From NCBI GenBank assembly GCA_035235625.1, contig CP141148.1, positions 1,922,001-1,986,000 on the forward strand: DNA of 64,000 nucleotides, written 5' to 3'. Both the position numbers and the translations under genes were made by a program. A model generated the notes under the pieces. The model was not told the origin of the DNA, did no database searches, and saw only the letters and a list, made by a program, of their open reading frames with translations. Position 1 is the first letter of the stretch. Every line of letters starts with the position of its first letter. Positions 52,383 to 64,000 of this stretch are shown piece after piece. The stretch is from Saururus chinensis (taxonomy: Eukaryota; Streptophyta; Magnoliopsida; Piperales; Saururaceae).

Positions 52383-55300
52383 ATGACGTACAAAGTGATC
52401 TGTTGTTAAAGCCTTAGTTAACGGATCTGCCAACATCTCAGAGGTAAGAAGATGGTTTACTGCCAACTTTCCTTTTTGTAGTGTGTCAAACACAAAGTAG
52501 TAATTTACTTCAATGTGTTTACCTCTGACGCTGATTTCTCCATTTTTAAGTGTTGACACAGTAGCCAGATTATCACAAAACATCTTGACAAGAGAATCAA
52601 CCCAGCTCTCTAACCTAAGCCTGGCTAGAAAGTCTTTAATCCACACTACTTCTGAAGCTGCTAAACTGCATGCATAAAATTCATCTTCTATGGTTGACTT
52701 TGCTACGCTCTTTTGCTTCTTACTAGCCCAAGCTATAGCACCGCCTCCAAACATGAAGACATAACCAGCAGTGAATTTCCTGTCATCTAGGTCCCCAGCA
52801 TAGTCTGAATCACTACACCCAACTAATGACAGTTCCTTAGCCTGATAGGTGAGTTTCATACCTTTGGTTCCCATGAGGTACCTTAAAACTCGCTTCACTG
52901 CTTGCTAGTGAGGCATACCTAGGTTTGCCTGGTATCTACTCAAGAGCCCTGCAACATAGCTCAAATCAGGTTGAGTACAGGTCATGGCATACATTAAGCT
53001 GCCAATAGCCTGTGCATAAGGCACTGAATCCATTTTGAGTCTATCCTCGTTAGTGGATGGTGCCTAACTTTTAGATAAAGTTGTACCCTTATAGATAGGA
53101 GACTCTATTGTTTTCCAACTAATCACACCAAAATATTTCAAGATGCTTTCTATGTATGATTCTTGAGATATACTAAGCAGCCTTATTTTTCTATCTTTGT
53201 CAATCTTCATACCGAGTATGTAGGAGGCCTCACTCATGTCTTTCATTTCAAACTAGGTCTTAAGGTACTCATTTAGACTGACTATTAAGCTCAAGTCATT
53301 TCCCATCAAAAGGATATCATCTACATAGAGAGAGAGTAACATAAATCTACTTGCATCCTTAAAGGAGTAGACACAATAATCACATTCATTTGCTATGAAC
53401 CCATACTCACTAATCACTTTGTGAAAAGTGAAGTACCATAACCTAGGAGACTGTTTAAGGCCATATAAAGACTTTATGAGTTTACACACCTTGTGTTCCT
53501 CTCTAGGAACAACAAAACCCTCAGGTTGTTCCATGTAAATCTCCTCCTCTAAATTACCATTTAGGAAAGCAGTCTTTACATCCATTTTGTGCAACTCTAA
53601 GTCTAATTGTGTCAGTATAGCCAACAAACACCTAATAGATGTAAATCTAGTCACAGGTGAATAGGTTTCCTTAAAGTCAATTTCCCTGACTTGGTTGAAA
53701 CCTTTAGCTACCAATCTTGCTTTATATTTATCTATAGACCCATCTACCTTAAGCTTTTTCTTGAAGGTCTACTTATAGCCAATAGGCTTTCTTTCATTGG
53801 GCAAGTCAACAACTTCCTATACTTGGTTCTTCATAATGGAATCCATTTCCTCTTGAATAGCTGATTGTCATTCCTTGGAATCTGGACTATCCATTGCCTG
53901 CTCATAGGTCAAGGGATCATCAGATAAAGGTTCATCTATTGTTACTTCATCCTCTCCTAACATGGCATAGAAGTCCCGCAACAAGGTAGAGGGTCTTCTA
54001 TCTCTCACCTCCCTTACTTCAAACACTCCCCTAGGTTCAGATCCTATAACCACCTCTGTAGAAGTAGTAGTGTTTTACTCTTTCTCTACTTCAAACAATT
54101 CTACTCTTTTACTAGGAATTTTAGGGTCTAAGTCTTCTTCTAAGAAATAAGCATCCCTAGATTCAATGACCCCCACTGTCCCATCAACATGGTGCACTAC
54201 AAACCTGTACCCCTTAGAGTGTTCACTGTACCCTATAAAATTACACTTTATTATTTTAGGGTCTAGTTTGCTTCTATGTTGGTCAGGCACTTTTACATGT
54301 GCCTTAGACCCCCACACTCTAAGACGACCTAAGTCTAGACATCTGCCTGTCCAAAACTCATAAGGTGTTTTCTTGATAGCCTTAGTGGGTACACGGTTAA
54401 GCACATACACAACGGTGTCTAATGTCTCACCCCAAAAATTTACTCCTAGTTCTCAGTGGTTTAACATGGATCTAACCATATCTAAGAGGGTTCTGTTTCT
54501 CCTTTTAGCAACTCCATTTTGTTGATGAGTATAGGACAGAGTGTATTGGTGTATAATTCCTAGGTTGGTAAAATAGTCCTTAAACTCATCAGAGGTGTAT
54601 TCTCCACCTCTGTCAGTTCTTAGGACTTTAATTAACCGACCTAATTGAGTCTCTACTTCAGCCTTGAATTCTTTAAATTTCTCAAAGGCTTCAGACTTTC
54701 GCTTTAGGAGGTATATATAACCAAACCTAGAGTAATCATAGGCCCATATATGTCTGAGTGAACGACCTCTAAAAGGTCTGTGGAACGCTTACCCTTTGGG
54801 AAGGGCTGCCTACTCATTTTGCCTGCCAAGCAGTCTTCACACACACACACAAATCCCTAGACAACTTAGGGAGGAGTCCAATGTTAGACATAATGTGTAA
54901 TTTGTTAACATGCACATGACAAAGCCTCAAGTGCCACATCAAAGAATCAACATCAAACAAACACACCACATAATCATACTTAGCTACTGCATTAATTGAA
55001 GAGTCATCTGCTACATCTAACTTAAATAAACCATCAACAAAAGAAGCAGTAAATAAAATTTTATTGTTCTTTCCAACTGTTGCCTTTGACCCCTTAAACC
55101 TAGTCTCAAACCCCTTGCTAGTGAGGAAGGGAATTGAGATAAGATTCCTTCTGATGGTAGGAGCAAAGAGGACATCTGTCAGCACCAAGTTCATCCCCTA
55201 AAGAAGAGGGATCCTGTAGGTGCCTGTAGCAGTCACATCACAAAATGTGTTGTTCCCCATGTAGATCTTGTGCTGCCCTGAAGACAGATCAGTCATCCTG

Positions 55301-56254
55301 TCACCTCTAATCATAGCCACATGCTTAGTAACTGCAGAATCCATCCACCAGCTCTTCTCATTGGAGTTAGTAATCATAACTTCTGAGATCAAGCAAATGA
55401 TATCTTTCCCTTTCTGATTTGCCTTGCTTCCAGCTCCTTGATCCCCATTAGGACAGTTATTTTTAAAATGACCCATCTGGCCACATTTAAAGCAAGCCCC
55501 TTTGGGTTTGTTTCCATTGTTGCCCTTTCCACCACCTTGGGGTTTCATGCCCTTTCTCTTGAAGTTCTTCTTCCTCTGACCTTGACCACCACCACTTCCA
55601 CCTTTCTTAGAGCCACCATGCTGGACAAGGTTGGCAGATGCGCTTAGAGCACTCACATGGTTCCTCCTCTCCTGCTCTAAGCCAAGCTTGGCAGTGAGAT
55701 CATCCAATGTGAGTTTCTTATCAGAGATGTTTAATGCAACAACCACACTCTCCCAAGACCTAGAGAGGCTATTAAGAATGTTTGAAACTTAGATCCCCTC
55801 ATTTATGGGGTTCTCTAGGATCTCCAGATCACTTGCAATGATGGACATGGAATTAATGTGCTCAAGCACATTATCTCCTTCCCTCATGCTACTGTTCTGA
55901 TAACGAGTCTGCAACATCCTAATATGAGCCTCTGTGTGCTCTCCATACCACCTAGCTACTGCCTCCATCATTTTCCTTGGCAGTCTTATACTTTTCAAAA
56001 AGCATTTCAATGTTTGGCTCTATGAATGTAAGGAGGGTAGTTCTTGCTTTGGCATCTTCCTCCTTAAACTTTTTATAAGTTCTCTTCTGAGCCTGAGTGG
56101 AGGAATCTGTAAGCGAGTCTGTACACTGGTCCAAAACATGGGTTAGGTTATCTTGGAAAAGAATATGTTTGATCCTCCTCTTCCAGGTAAGATAGTTGGT
56201 GGAGTTGAACTTTTCAGTTTTGCTTAGCTCACTAGCAACCATACGGGACGCCAT
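52383..56254 (-). pseudogene. Copia gag-pol coding region, broken
   Basis: Parts in order on the minus strand: gag about 56254-55250 (FNSTNYLTWKRRIKHILF; zinc knuckle CFKCGQMGHFKNNC near 55450-55496), protease and integrase about 55250-53900 (LMWHLRLCHVHVNKLHIMS), RT about 53770-53060 (YVDDILLMGNDL near 53310; YGLKQSPRLWY), RNase H about 52900-52383 (GCSDSDYAGDLDDRKFTAGY). The order identifies Ty1/copia. It carries roughly ten breaks and cannot make a full polyprotein. The CACTA element lies just after its end. Confidence 0.93.
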
Positions 56255-57168
56255 AGAATAAACAAAAATTGTCTACAAAGGTAAACAAGGGAAATAAATA
56301 GGCAAATAAATAATACTGCTAACTTATTTAGATGGATATAAAAGGAGTAGGACTCTATCTAATCTCAGCAGCAAGCAAGTTTACTCCCAATAATAATCTC
56401 GGTGTGTGTGGGTGAAAATAAAATGAATTACTATTTTACCCTTATACAAGGTTATTTATAACAATAATCCACTCAATTAATTAAGTAAGCAATGTATGTG
56501 TGCTTACTATGCTAAATAAGTAATGAAAAAGAGTGAAGTTTATAAATAAAATAATATACACTTCTGTCCATAAAACAAAAGTGTGATTTGTGTGAAGTTA
56601 CTAAACTACCTTTGGGCTAGTTAAGTACAATCAATCACATACAACAATTGTGCACTTTATATCATACATCAATTACTTCACACAAGAGATTATGCATGTA
56701 ATCACCTCTAAACAGCATATAAAATAAGCCTCAATAATAGAATTCAGCAAGGTGAATTTCCTATAATGCCCTTGAAATCAAGTTTTACAAAACAAGTCTC
56801 TTTTAGGGAAAATCTATTTAAAGAATAAATCTATAATCTAAATTCACCAAATCAATGATAATTTCAGCCAATTAGGGTCCTCAAGAACCCAGTAAAAATA
56901 CTGAAAAAATTTAATTCGAATTCGGACGAATTTGGTCCAAATTGACCAAAATACCCCTGATCTTGATGGCAGCGTTTGGTGCGCTTCCCAAACTCAAAAT
57001 GATCTAAAATTTGGTAGAGGACTACTGTAGACAGTAAATAAAAATACTATTCAAACAGAATTTCAATTACTAGCTTTATGAGAGAGATATAGCAAGCCCT
57101 AGCTTTAGCCTTATTAAGGATGGCAAGGGGCAAAAAGGTAATTTTCAGCACCCAATCCATGAATCAGG

Positions 57169-57180
57169 GCTCTAATACCA
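57169..57180 (-). other. Primer-binding site of the copia element
   Basis: Minus strand tggtattagagc, one base inside the right LTR, differs at one position from the initiator tRNA-Met complement tggtatcagagc. Confidence 0.88.
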
Positions 57181-57181
57181 C

Positions 57182-57953
57182 TGTTGGGTGGCACAGCAGA
57201 AGCTTGGTGGTTGAGCCTGGCCTTGTGGATGTGCAAAAATATCACCTTTGTGTCCCTCTCAATCAAATTACATACATATACACATAAACACATATAAGTA
57301 GTAGTAAATTCAAATTACCTTAAAGTAATATAAAATAAAGTAAATATTAAATACTATTAACCTTTAGGGGCTAAGCCCCAAGGACGTGGTAATCACCTTG
57401 CACAACCTTTTAGTTATATCAAGTATAATAATGGGAAATTAGAATTACCTCTTGTGATGAATCTTTTTCTTGAAAGTCAAGAGAGAAAACTCTTCTTCTT
57501 TTTGCTAATTCGCTGGGAATTATTAGCTTGTAATAGGGCTTTTGATCACCACACACCAAAGGAGAGAAAAATTTTTATGTCTACACTTATTCTCGTTGAA
57601 GAGGAGAAGACAATTTTTCTCTACACTTCTTATGGGAGAGAAGAACAAAAACCAAGAGCTTTTCTGTTTTTCGTCACAGGAAAGAAAACGAAGCCCAGAG
57701 TGCATTCTGTTTTTCGTCCCGGAGAGAAAAAAAAGGAAGCACGCATGTATCTCTGTTTTTGCGTCGTGTATATGTTTTAATGAGTGGGCAGTTGTTATAT
57801 TTATAACTGCCCCACGTGATAGACTTTAGATAGGATTTATTAATCCTATCTCTAATGGGAAAAATGGAGCCCACCTCATTCACGTTTCCTTTATATCCCA
57901 ACGCTCTCTCTATGTTTCCGGTTTACACGAGTGCTTTACCTACAAAACCAACA
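57182..57953 (-). repeat. 5' LTR of the copia element
   Basis: Colinear with 40921-41693; ends tgttgggtgg and aaaccaaca. The target duplication aaaga follows at 57954-57958. Confidence 0.95.
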
Positions 57954-57958
57954 AAAGA

Positions 57959-58350
57959 AGAGTCTTTTGCCTTCGACGTTTTTGGTTCATCCAAGCGAGA
58001 TGTGCGGCAAGGGCCATGACCGACGGATCCACTGCATCGATGATGGCTTGTGTAGACTTTGCGAAAGGATGAAGCTTTGGAAGAACCTCGATGATGAACA
58101 AAGAACAAAGGGTGGCATGGCAGTCTGTAATGCAGCCATTGGGATGTAGAGACGAACTCGAAATAGTGGCTATGACGGCGAGTAGCAGATCAATAGAAGT
58201 GGCTGGTGATGGTGCGGAAGTAACCAGCAGCGATGTGGAAGGAGTTGGAGGTAGGGTGTTTTCTGGTGCGGACATGGTCGGCGGTGGTGTGAAAGTGATA
58301 GGCGGTTGGTGGCGGTGGCGAAGGGAAGAGAGTTTGCACAGCCGCACCAC
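57959..58350 (-). CDS. Hypothetical coding fragment, cut by the copia insertion
   Basis: An open frame from ATG 58350 reads a Pro/Ser/Thr-rich start (FTPPPTMSAPENTLPPTPST) and then a less biased part (ATLCSLFIIEVLPKLHPFAK, AAHLAWMNQKRRRQK). The frame runs into the copia LTR at 57953. I do not recognise it. Because the copia insertion duplicated aaaga, the DNA left of 40920 was once its neighbour. It could be a gene fragment or a chance frame; GC content is higher than in the flanks. Confidence 0.3.
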
Positions 58351-58429
58351 TATTGAGTAATTGAGTTGGCTGAGAGAATCTTCGGGTGAGGGAATCTTTA
58401 TAATTCCACGGTGAAAGCATGCTACAAGT

Positions 58430-60470
58430 TAGAGATAGTAAATGTAGGGGGGTGTTTACAAAAGCAAAATTAAAGAAAAAATATAAAAAAAATAACTGAA
58501 TGATAAATAAAAATAAACTAACTTGAATTTAAATTTAAGTTTTTTAAAATAAGCATAATTTTTATATATTTATAAGCAATTAAACCTCCTAATTATAATA
58601 TTATGAAATTCTTAATTAATATAGATTTTTAACTAAAATGGGCTTTTAATATAAGCCTAAGCCCAATAAAATCATAGTTACTCTAAAATATAATATAATA
58701 TTAAGTTCTGATAATACTACTAATCTTAAAGGTAGACCCGACACTTTGAGCGGGTCATATCAAAATGTTAATCTTACTTTACTTTCTCTACATCAAAATT
58801 ATATTCCAACTTTTGAATTGATTGATAAAAGTGAATCTCCCTATTGTTAGGTGACTCACATTTCTTTTTCTTTATCTAATCAAATGCTGAAGTAAAATTT
58901 TGGTGTCGAAAAAGTGGAGGTAGAATATTAATTTCCTATAAACATCATGTCTCTCACCTTTCCTTTATTGGATAGTTTATGCTCCATGGTCAGTTATTGG
59001 ATAGTTTATGCTCCATGGTCAGCTGCATACTTTAAATAGATTCAAAAAAGAGGTATATATCTTGTCAATCGTTGTGTTCTTCGTAAAAGTAACATCAAAT
59101 TTGTTGATCACATGTTCTTCCATTATTCTTATATGAAGTAATGTTTTAAAAATTGGCCTGGGCATTACCCGAATTTGGTCTCCCGGCCTGGTCAATTGGG
59201 TTCAATGTAGGTTAACCCAGGTCGGCCCAAATGATATCTTTGAATACACTTACTTATAAGTTAAATTAAATATAATATTAAAGAGGTGTAAACTATGTCA
59301 CATAAATCAATATAGCCCACTGGGTAAGTATTAACATAGAGAACATCTTAGCCTGAGTTCAAGTCTGGAATGCCCATTGTGGCAAAAAAATTTCCTTCAT
59401 GAGGTATTGACAATTAAATTGGACCAACCTGGCTCAATGGATCGGCGGTTCATTTGGCTGGGTCAACTTAGACCATTGACCCTGATAACCAGGCCTGATT
59501 TATAGACTGGGTCAGGGCGGTTTGGTTCTTAAAATCAAAGTGGATGTAGAAATTAATTCTCAAGGTCCTTTGGCTGGATATCTCCTTTAGGCGGGCTTGA
59601 AGTTTAATGGACGATACTCTCTTTATTGGCCAATGTCATTAAGTTCTTGGCCCTTAGGGCTTTTATTAAATTATTCCTCAATCAACTGTTTACTTTATTT
59701 GGAGAGAAAGTAACTAATGCATCTTCACGGGTTCATATTCAAATAAAATCATTGTTCAAATGATGTGAAGCTGAGATCTAACTCTGCATTATTTGTTCAC
59801 CTAAGTTGGCTAAAATGCTAAAAGAATTTACTTTTTTGGCACAAGTGATTGTATTTGTAATTTCAATTCATTAAATGTATTTTTTTGGCAAATTCATTCT
59901 TTGTAGTTTCCCCTTTGTTCAAAATAAAATTTTAATATAAAAAAAACTTATAAGACTTTTCTTTTGTGTCCAATATTATGCTCCAACTAGTTTTTGTTGG
60001 ACTATGGTATGGGTTCGGGCCCGGTTTGGTCCAACATGTCGCGGTCTGGGTGAACCAGTACGGGTCACGTGGTCCAAGGGTGGTGGGGGCAGACGCACCA
60101 ACACCACATGTTCCCTCATTACACATAATTTGGATAGGACCCATACATGTCACACACGTATACTAGACATATATCTAGGTGTGCATTTACACATTGTAGG
60201 GCCCAGTCGCGCGAATTAGGTGTTGGGGGTAGGACACATAGTAAGCGTGGGGTCGACCCTGTTGTGGGCTTGGCCGTGTGTAGGGGGTCCAGGCCTCCGC
60301 AAGCTCTGTGGGACAGAGCCCACTCCCATTTTGTTAGACCCTCTAGTGGAACCGAGAAAAATAGAAGCAGGTTGGCTCATTAATTTCAGCCCACTCAAAA
60401 GCCCATGAAAGGATGCCCATTTCTAGCCCGTGCTATATTAGGAAAGGAAGGGGATTAATAGAGATGGAGA
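58430..60470. other. Intergenic region, no gene recognised
   Basis: AT-rich to 58780. A 29-bp direct repeat (ttggatagtttatgctccat ggtcag) occurs at about 58969 and 58997. 59160-59540 carries ggtcaacttgg/cggcctggtc words of a dispersed type. 60000-60400 is GC-rich with several overlapping frames but no recognisable protein. Confidence 0.45.
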
Positions 60471-60498
60471 GAATAAGGGAGAATATTCTCCCTTATTC
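60471..60498. repeat. Perfect 28-bp palindrome
   Basis: gaataagggagaat followed at once by its exact reverse complement attctcccttattc, with no spacer. It stands about 90 bp before LTR copy C. Confidence 0.9.
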
Positions 60499-60586
60499 CC
60501 ATTTTGAATGGGGCGTCCCCCCCTTATGTGGATCAATGAATTCATTTTGGAATTCATCCCATCTCTCCCCTCTCTCTCACTTGGCC

Positions 60587-63500
60587 TGTAACGCCCAAGA
60601 TTTTTCATCCCTTTTTCTTAAAACTCATAGAAATTTTTTTTTTCTTTTATACAATAAATCGGAGTCAAACGATAAAATCAAAACCCGTATAAACAGTTTA
60701 TAATTTTAAACATGATACGGTTAAACATCGTACCGTCAAATCAAATATCCTCAGGCGCTACTCGAAAACATACGTATGATTAAATCACCATGATCATGGA
60801 TTTTTAAATACAAATAACTCCCAGGTGTCCCCGAGTACAAGTCCCATAAACAGTCTAATCTGATCCAAATTAAAAGTCCAGAATACATACACTTAAATCT
60901 CATCAAATACATCAGATCGTGGCACCAACTATACTTGAGTCAAGGGGGAAACAATCCACCGCAGAGACGAGCATCTAACTCCAGGAGCTCTCCAACACAA
61001 CCTGCAAAAGCCTCCCGAACAACGGGGCTAAAAGAAGTAGGGTGAGTATTTTCATACTCAGTAGGAAAATACCCAGTAGGGGAAATCCCAAACGGTAAAC
61101 TCAATAAGTTCATAAAACATGCGTCATGCAACTCAACATGAGGCAAACAACGTACAACATAATTATGCACATAAGCATATAAGCAGGCATAACACACCAT
61201 CATATCAAACATACTCAAACACCCTTAATCAGGGTCTTACAACTTACTCGTACCATCATACGCATACTTGTACGACCTTACTCGTACAATCTTACACTTA
61301 CTCGTACGACCTTACTCGTACGGTCTTACACTTACTGTCAAACTCATATTCAAACTCTTACAGTCTTGCTCATACTTACTCTCTTACAGTCGTGCATATT
61401 CTCAATCTTACAGTCGTGCACATTCTCAATCTTACAGTCGTGCACATACTCATCATCATACACTTACTCAAAACGTACAAACTCAGTCATACAGTCGTAT
61501 ACATACTATCGACCACTGAAGCTCATTACAGCTAATAAGCTCCAATGTCGAAAAGGAAAAGAATGCCACTGGGGCATCACCTTAACCTCCGGGGAGTGAC
61601 TAGACGCCATGGACTTTTCCGAAGGTAAGGCACACCTATGCTCATGGGGCACAGGATCAAACAGGTAAGAGTAGATCCATGATACTACTTACTTGAGCAC
61701 GCAAATATACACCCACACAAGGGGTCATACAATTGCCCACACATAAGGGGTCTTATAGTGCCATAGAATTGCCCACCATAATGGGTCTTATAGTGCAAGA
61801 AAATTGCCCACCATAATGGGTCTTATAGTACCATTGCCACTCTTGGGCAGAAAACATACAGTGCCACTTGGGCAGAAACGTACAGTGCCACTCTTGGGCG
61901 GAAACATACAACGCTCTCAACAGAGCATCAAACGTCTGGGCTTGTACAGCACACAGACCGAATCAAAACATACTTCGCTCTCAACAGAGCATCAAACGTC
62001 TGGGCTTATACAGCACACAGACCAAATCAAACATACATCGCTCTCAACAGAGCATCAAACGTCTGGGCTTATACAACACACAGACCAAATCAAACATACA
62101 TCGCTCTCAACAGAGCATCAGACGTCCGGTGCTCTATATAGCACATTGACAAAAATCCCGCAGGATAACCACCATGGCAAGACACAAGAAGTGCTCAGCC
62201 GATTCATTATCAGCTAGCTCAAACACGGAACTTAATCCGTCGAACCCTCAGGTCTCAAACTCACAACGCTATTATTAACGTTCTCATAATTCAAGTTTGA
62301 ATTAAGTATATTATGCGGTACAATTATGCCACACAAACTCTAAGTCCTCGACTGATCAAACTGAAGCTAAGCCCGATCCGAACCCTAGTTCGTCGGGGCG
62401 GCAGACTTCACTTACCCGTCCAGCCACAACACAGCTCACCGTACACAAATCCTTACGTACGCATACATCCTCGGACATCCACCTCACGGTCGGACATCTT
62501 ACTTACATCGTCAAACTGAGCTCCTCTCAGCAGATCCCCGTTATCATCCTCTTACTTAATACCTCACTTATTATTCTTACTTTTCACTTCATAATATGTA
62601 CGTTATGCTTGTACAATTATGCACGCTCTTACTGTCTAATAAACCCTCATAAGGCTCCAAGCCTAAGTCATCTTACTTACCGAACCCCTGACGTACGCTC
62701 CAAACCAAACTGACCCATCTCAAATCCTTGCTCCTCAACTTACTTTCTCTGTCTTCCGTCATGCGCTTACACATCCAAATCCACATCCAACTTCATACCA
62801 AACCCTTACCAATCTTACAGTCCATCGCCCATACCTCTGCCCACACAGTCCACTTACGTAACTTACTCGACATCGCTAGCCATCACTAGCGTGTCCACCA
62901 TACACATACGTAGCACACTAACATATTCGCTAGCCATCACTAGCGCATACATCATACCCATACACATACAACATGCTTACCATTCACATACATACATACA
63001 TGTATCTCAATGTGGCATAATTCACTATCTTACATCATGCATACATGTCATGATTTAATATCCAAACCATGGAAGCATACAAGCCTAGCATGCTGCTACT
63101 CATTCAAAGCATGCTGTCATGAAATTACGAGTTCAAAGCTCCCCTACCTCGTAATCGTGACCTTTGATGGCGAGCACACGACGGTGGCTACGTCGATGGC
63201 GGAGTTGGTGGTTAAAACCATTGCCCAGCTGAGAGAGCTGTTGTCCCGAGGTTTAGGAAGTGCCGGAACTACACACGGCCAAATGGGATGTCAAAATCAA
63301 CGCGATAAAATCTGTGATCCACGGCGGCACACTGGGGACGGCCGGGAGAAAGGTCGTGCCAACGAGTGGCAGGTGCGACCGAAAGGCAGGGTGCACTCAC
63401 TAAAATTCGACCGGTGGTTGAAAAATACACAACCGGTCACAAGACGTCGAAATCGGCCGTGGACAGCACCCAACGGCGTCGATTTCACGTTTACCAGGGC

Positions 63501-64000
63501 CCACATAAGGGCGGAGGGTGTGGGTGACACTCAAGGATGGAGGAGACTGATGGAGGACCCCGATGTCAACTCCAGATGATGGCAGAGCCATCTGACGGTC
63601 AGGCAGTGCCAAAGCGGCACCAAAACCCTAACCCGCACGCGCGGCTACTTGCACACGCGACCAAAGGAAGGGGAGAGAGGGCTAGACGGTGTCGGCCCAA
63701 AGCTCATAAGGGCGGTAGGGTCATGCCCAAGGGTGGTGACCAGCAATACGGCCTTTGCCGTTGCCGTGCTGAGGTAGACCGACTAGAGGCCAATCGGCAT
63801 CCGGCGAGGGTAAGACAATCAAAGGGCAACACGTGGCGCTCTCTATAGAGCGGTCAGACACAATCGACAGAGGGGAACCTGGCCCATGCCGAAAGAAGAG
63901 GGGTGATGCCGCACTAGGGCGGCCAACCATCCCCAGGCTGAGACCCGCCACACCAAGGTGGTCCAAGGGTGTTCGACATCCAACGATGCTCGATGGCCCA
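60587..64000 (+). mobile_element. 4.9-kb LTR family, copy C, cut by the window edge
   Basis: Starts tgtaacgcccaagatttttc, colinear with copy A (41983 onward) through the catac arrays, the 63-66-bp array (61910-62135), the gctagccatcactagc region (62870-62960) and the GC-rich block (63120 onward). About 1.2 kb of the LTR should lie beyond the edge, so solo LTR versus full element cannot be told. The flank before it is tggcc, the expected left duplication. Confidence 0.85.
61910..62135. repeat. 63-bp array in copy C
   Basis: About 3.5 units of cgctctcaacagagcatcaa, acgtctgggctt, atacarcacacagaccaaatc. More regular than in copy A, hence probably expanded or homogenised separately. Confidence 0.88.

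Larger units (their letters stand above)
40921..57953 (-). mobile_element. Ty1/copia retrotransposon, broken, holding a nested CACTA transposon
   Basis: LTRs 40921-41693 and 57182-57953 (773 and 772 bp), 5-bp duplication aaaga, initiator tRNA-Met primer site next to the right LTR and purine tract next to the left one, so transcription runs right to left. Coding region 56254-52383 in the order gag, protease, integrase, RT, RNase H, which defines copia. By eye the LTRs differ at about 40 positions (near 95 % identity), suggesting insertion some two million years ago at common plant LTR rates (rough). Without the nested DNA it would be about 6.5 kb. The coding part carries roughly ten breaks. 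Confidence 0.95.

Overview
The window is nuclear DNA of a flowering plant. Evidence: spliced plant genes (a chloroplast-type LL-diaminopimelate aminotransferase, the start of RIC1, an HCT-type BAHD acyltransferase, dyskerin), a telo-box/site II promoter, and dense nested LTR retrotransposons plus a CACTA transposon. Several stretches of the aminotransferase resemble monocot orthologues as I remember them, so a monocot is my best guess (inference, moderate to low confidence). No tRNA, rRNA or CRISPR was seen.

Layout. 1-720: first two coding exons and leader of RIC1 (minus), running off the left edge. 721-4800: AT-rich intergenic DNA. 4800-16050: a retroelement pile-up. It holds satellite-like repeats, a truncated copy of a very long LTR, and an old Ty3/gypsy integrase remnant split by a young, non-coding LARD-like element (8219-15947, 2.2-kb LTRs, TSD gtaat). 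That element's interior carries seven repeated units that look like conserved RNA hairpins. 16480-17090: degenerate satellite. 18600-22132: a dyskerin (CBF5/NAP57) locus with an intact-looking ribosome-biogenesis promoter. The gene is dead: a 2,153-bp solo LTR sits two codons after its start, the PUA-containing middle is missing, and the frame is shifted.

25034-32022: LL-diaminopimelate aminotransferase (minus), nine exons recognised, one GC-AG intron, and a 4.4-kb intron loaded with a foldback element and an RTE LINE end. Directly upstream lies an inverted repeat with arms of about 815 bp (32215-34045), then an ABCB transporter exon fragment. 35000-38870: nothing recognisable. 39008-40327: an HCT-like acyltransferase pseudogene with TATA box but no catalytic histidine. 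40520-40745: remnant of a plastid Ycf45-like AAA/R3H protein gene.

40921-57953 is a three-level nest, each level proven by target-site duplications: a copia element (TSD aaaga) holds a non-autonomous CACTA transposon (TSD atg), which holds a 4.9-kb solo LTR (TSD cttac). A second copy of that long LTR starts at 60587 and leaves the window, and a truncated one is at 6235-8007; the three differ mainly in their internal tandem arrays.

Only RIC1 and the aminotransferase look functional. The clearest candidates for something not well described are the covarying hairpin units in the LARD-like element, the large palindrome at the aminotransferase 5' end, and the modular TTAGCGACG/CT-rich body of the CACTA element.
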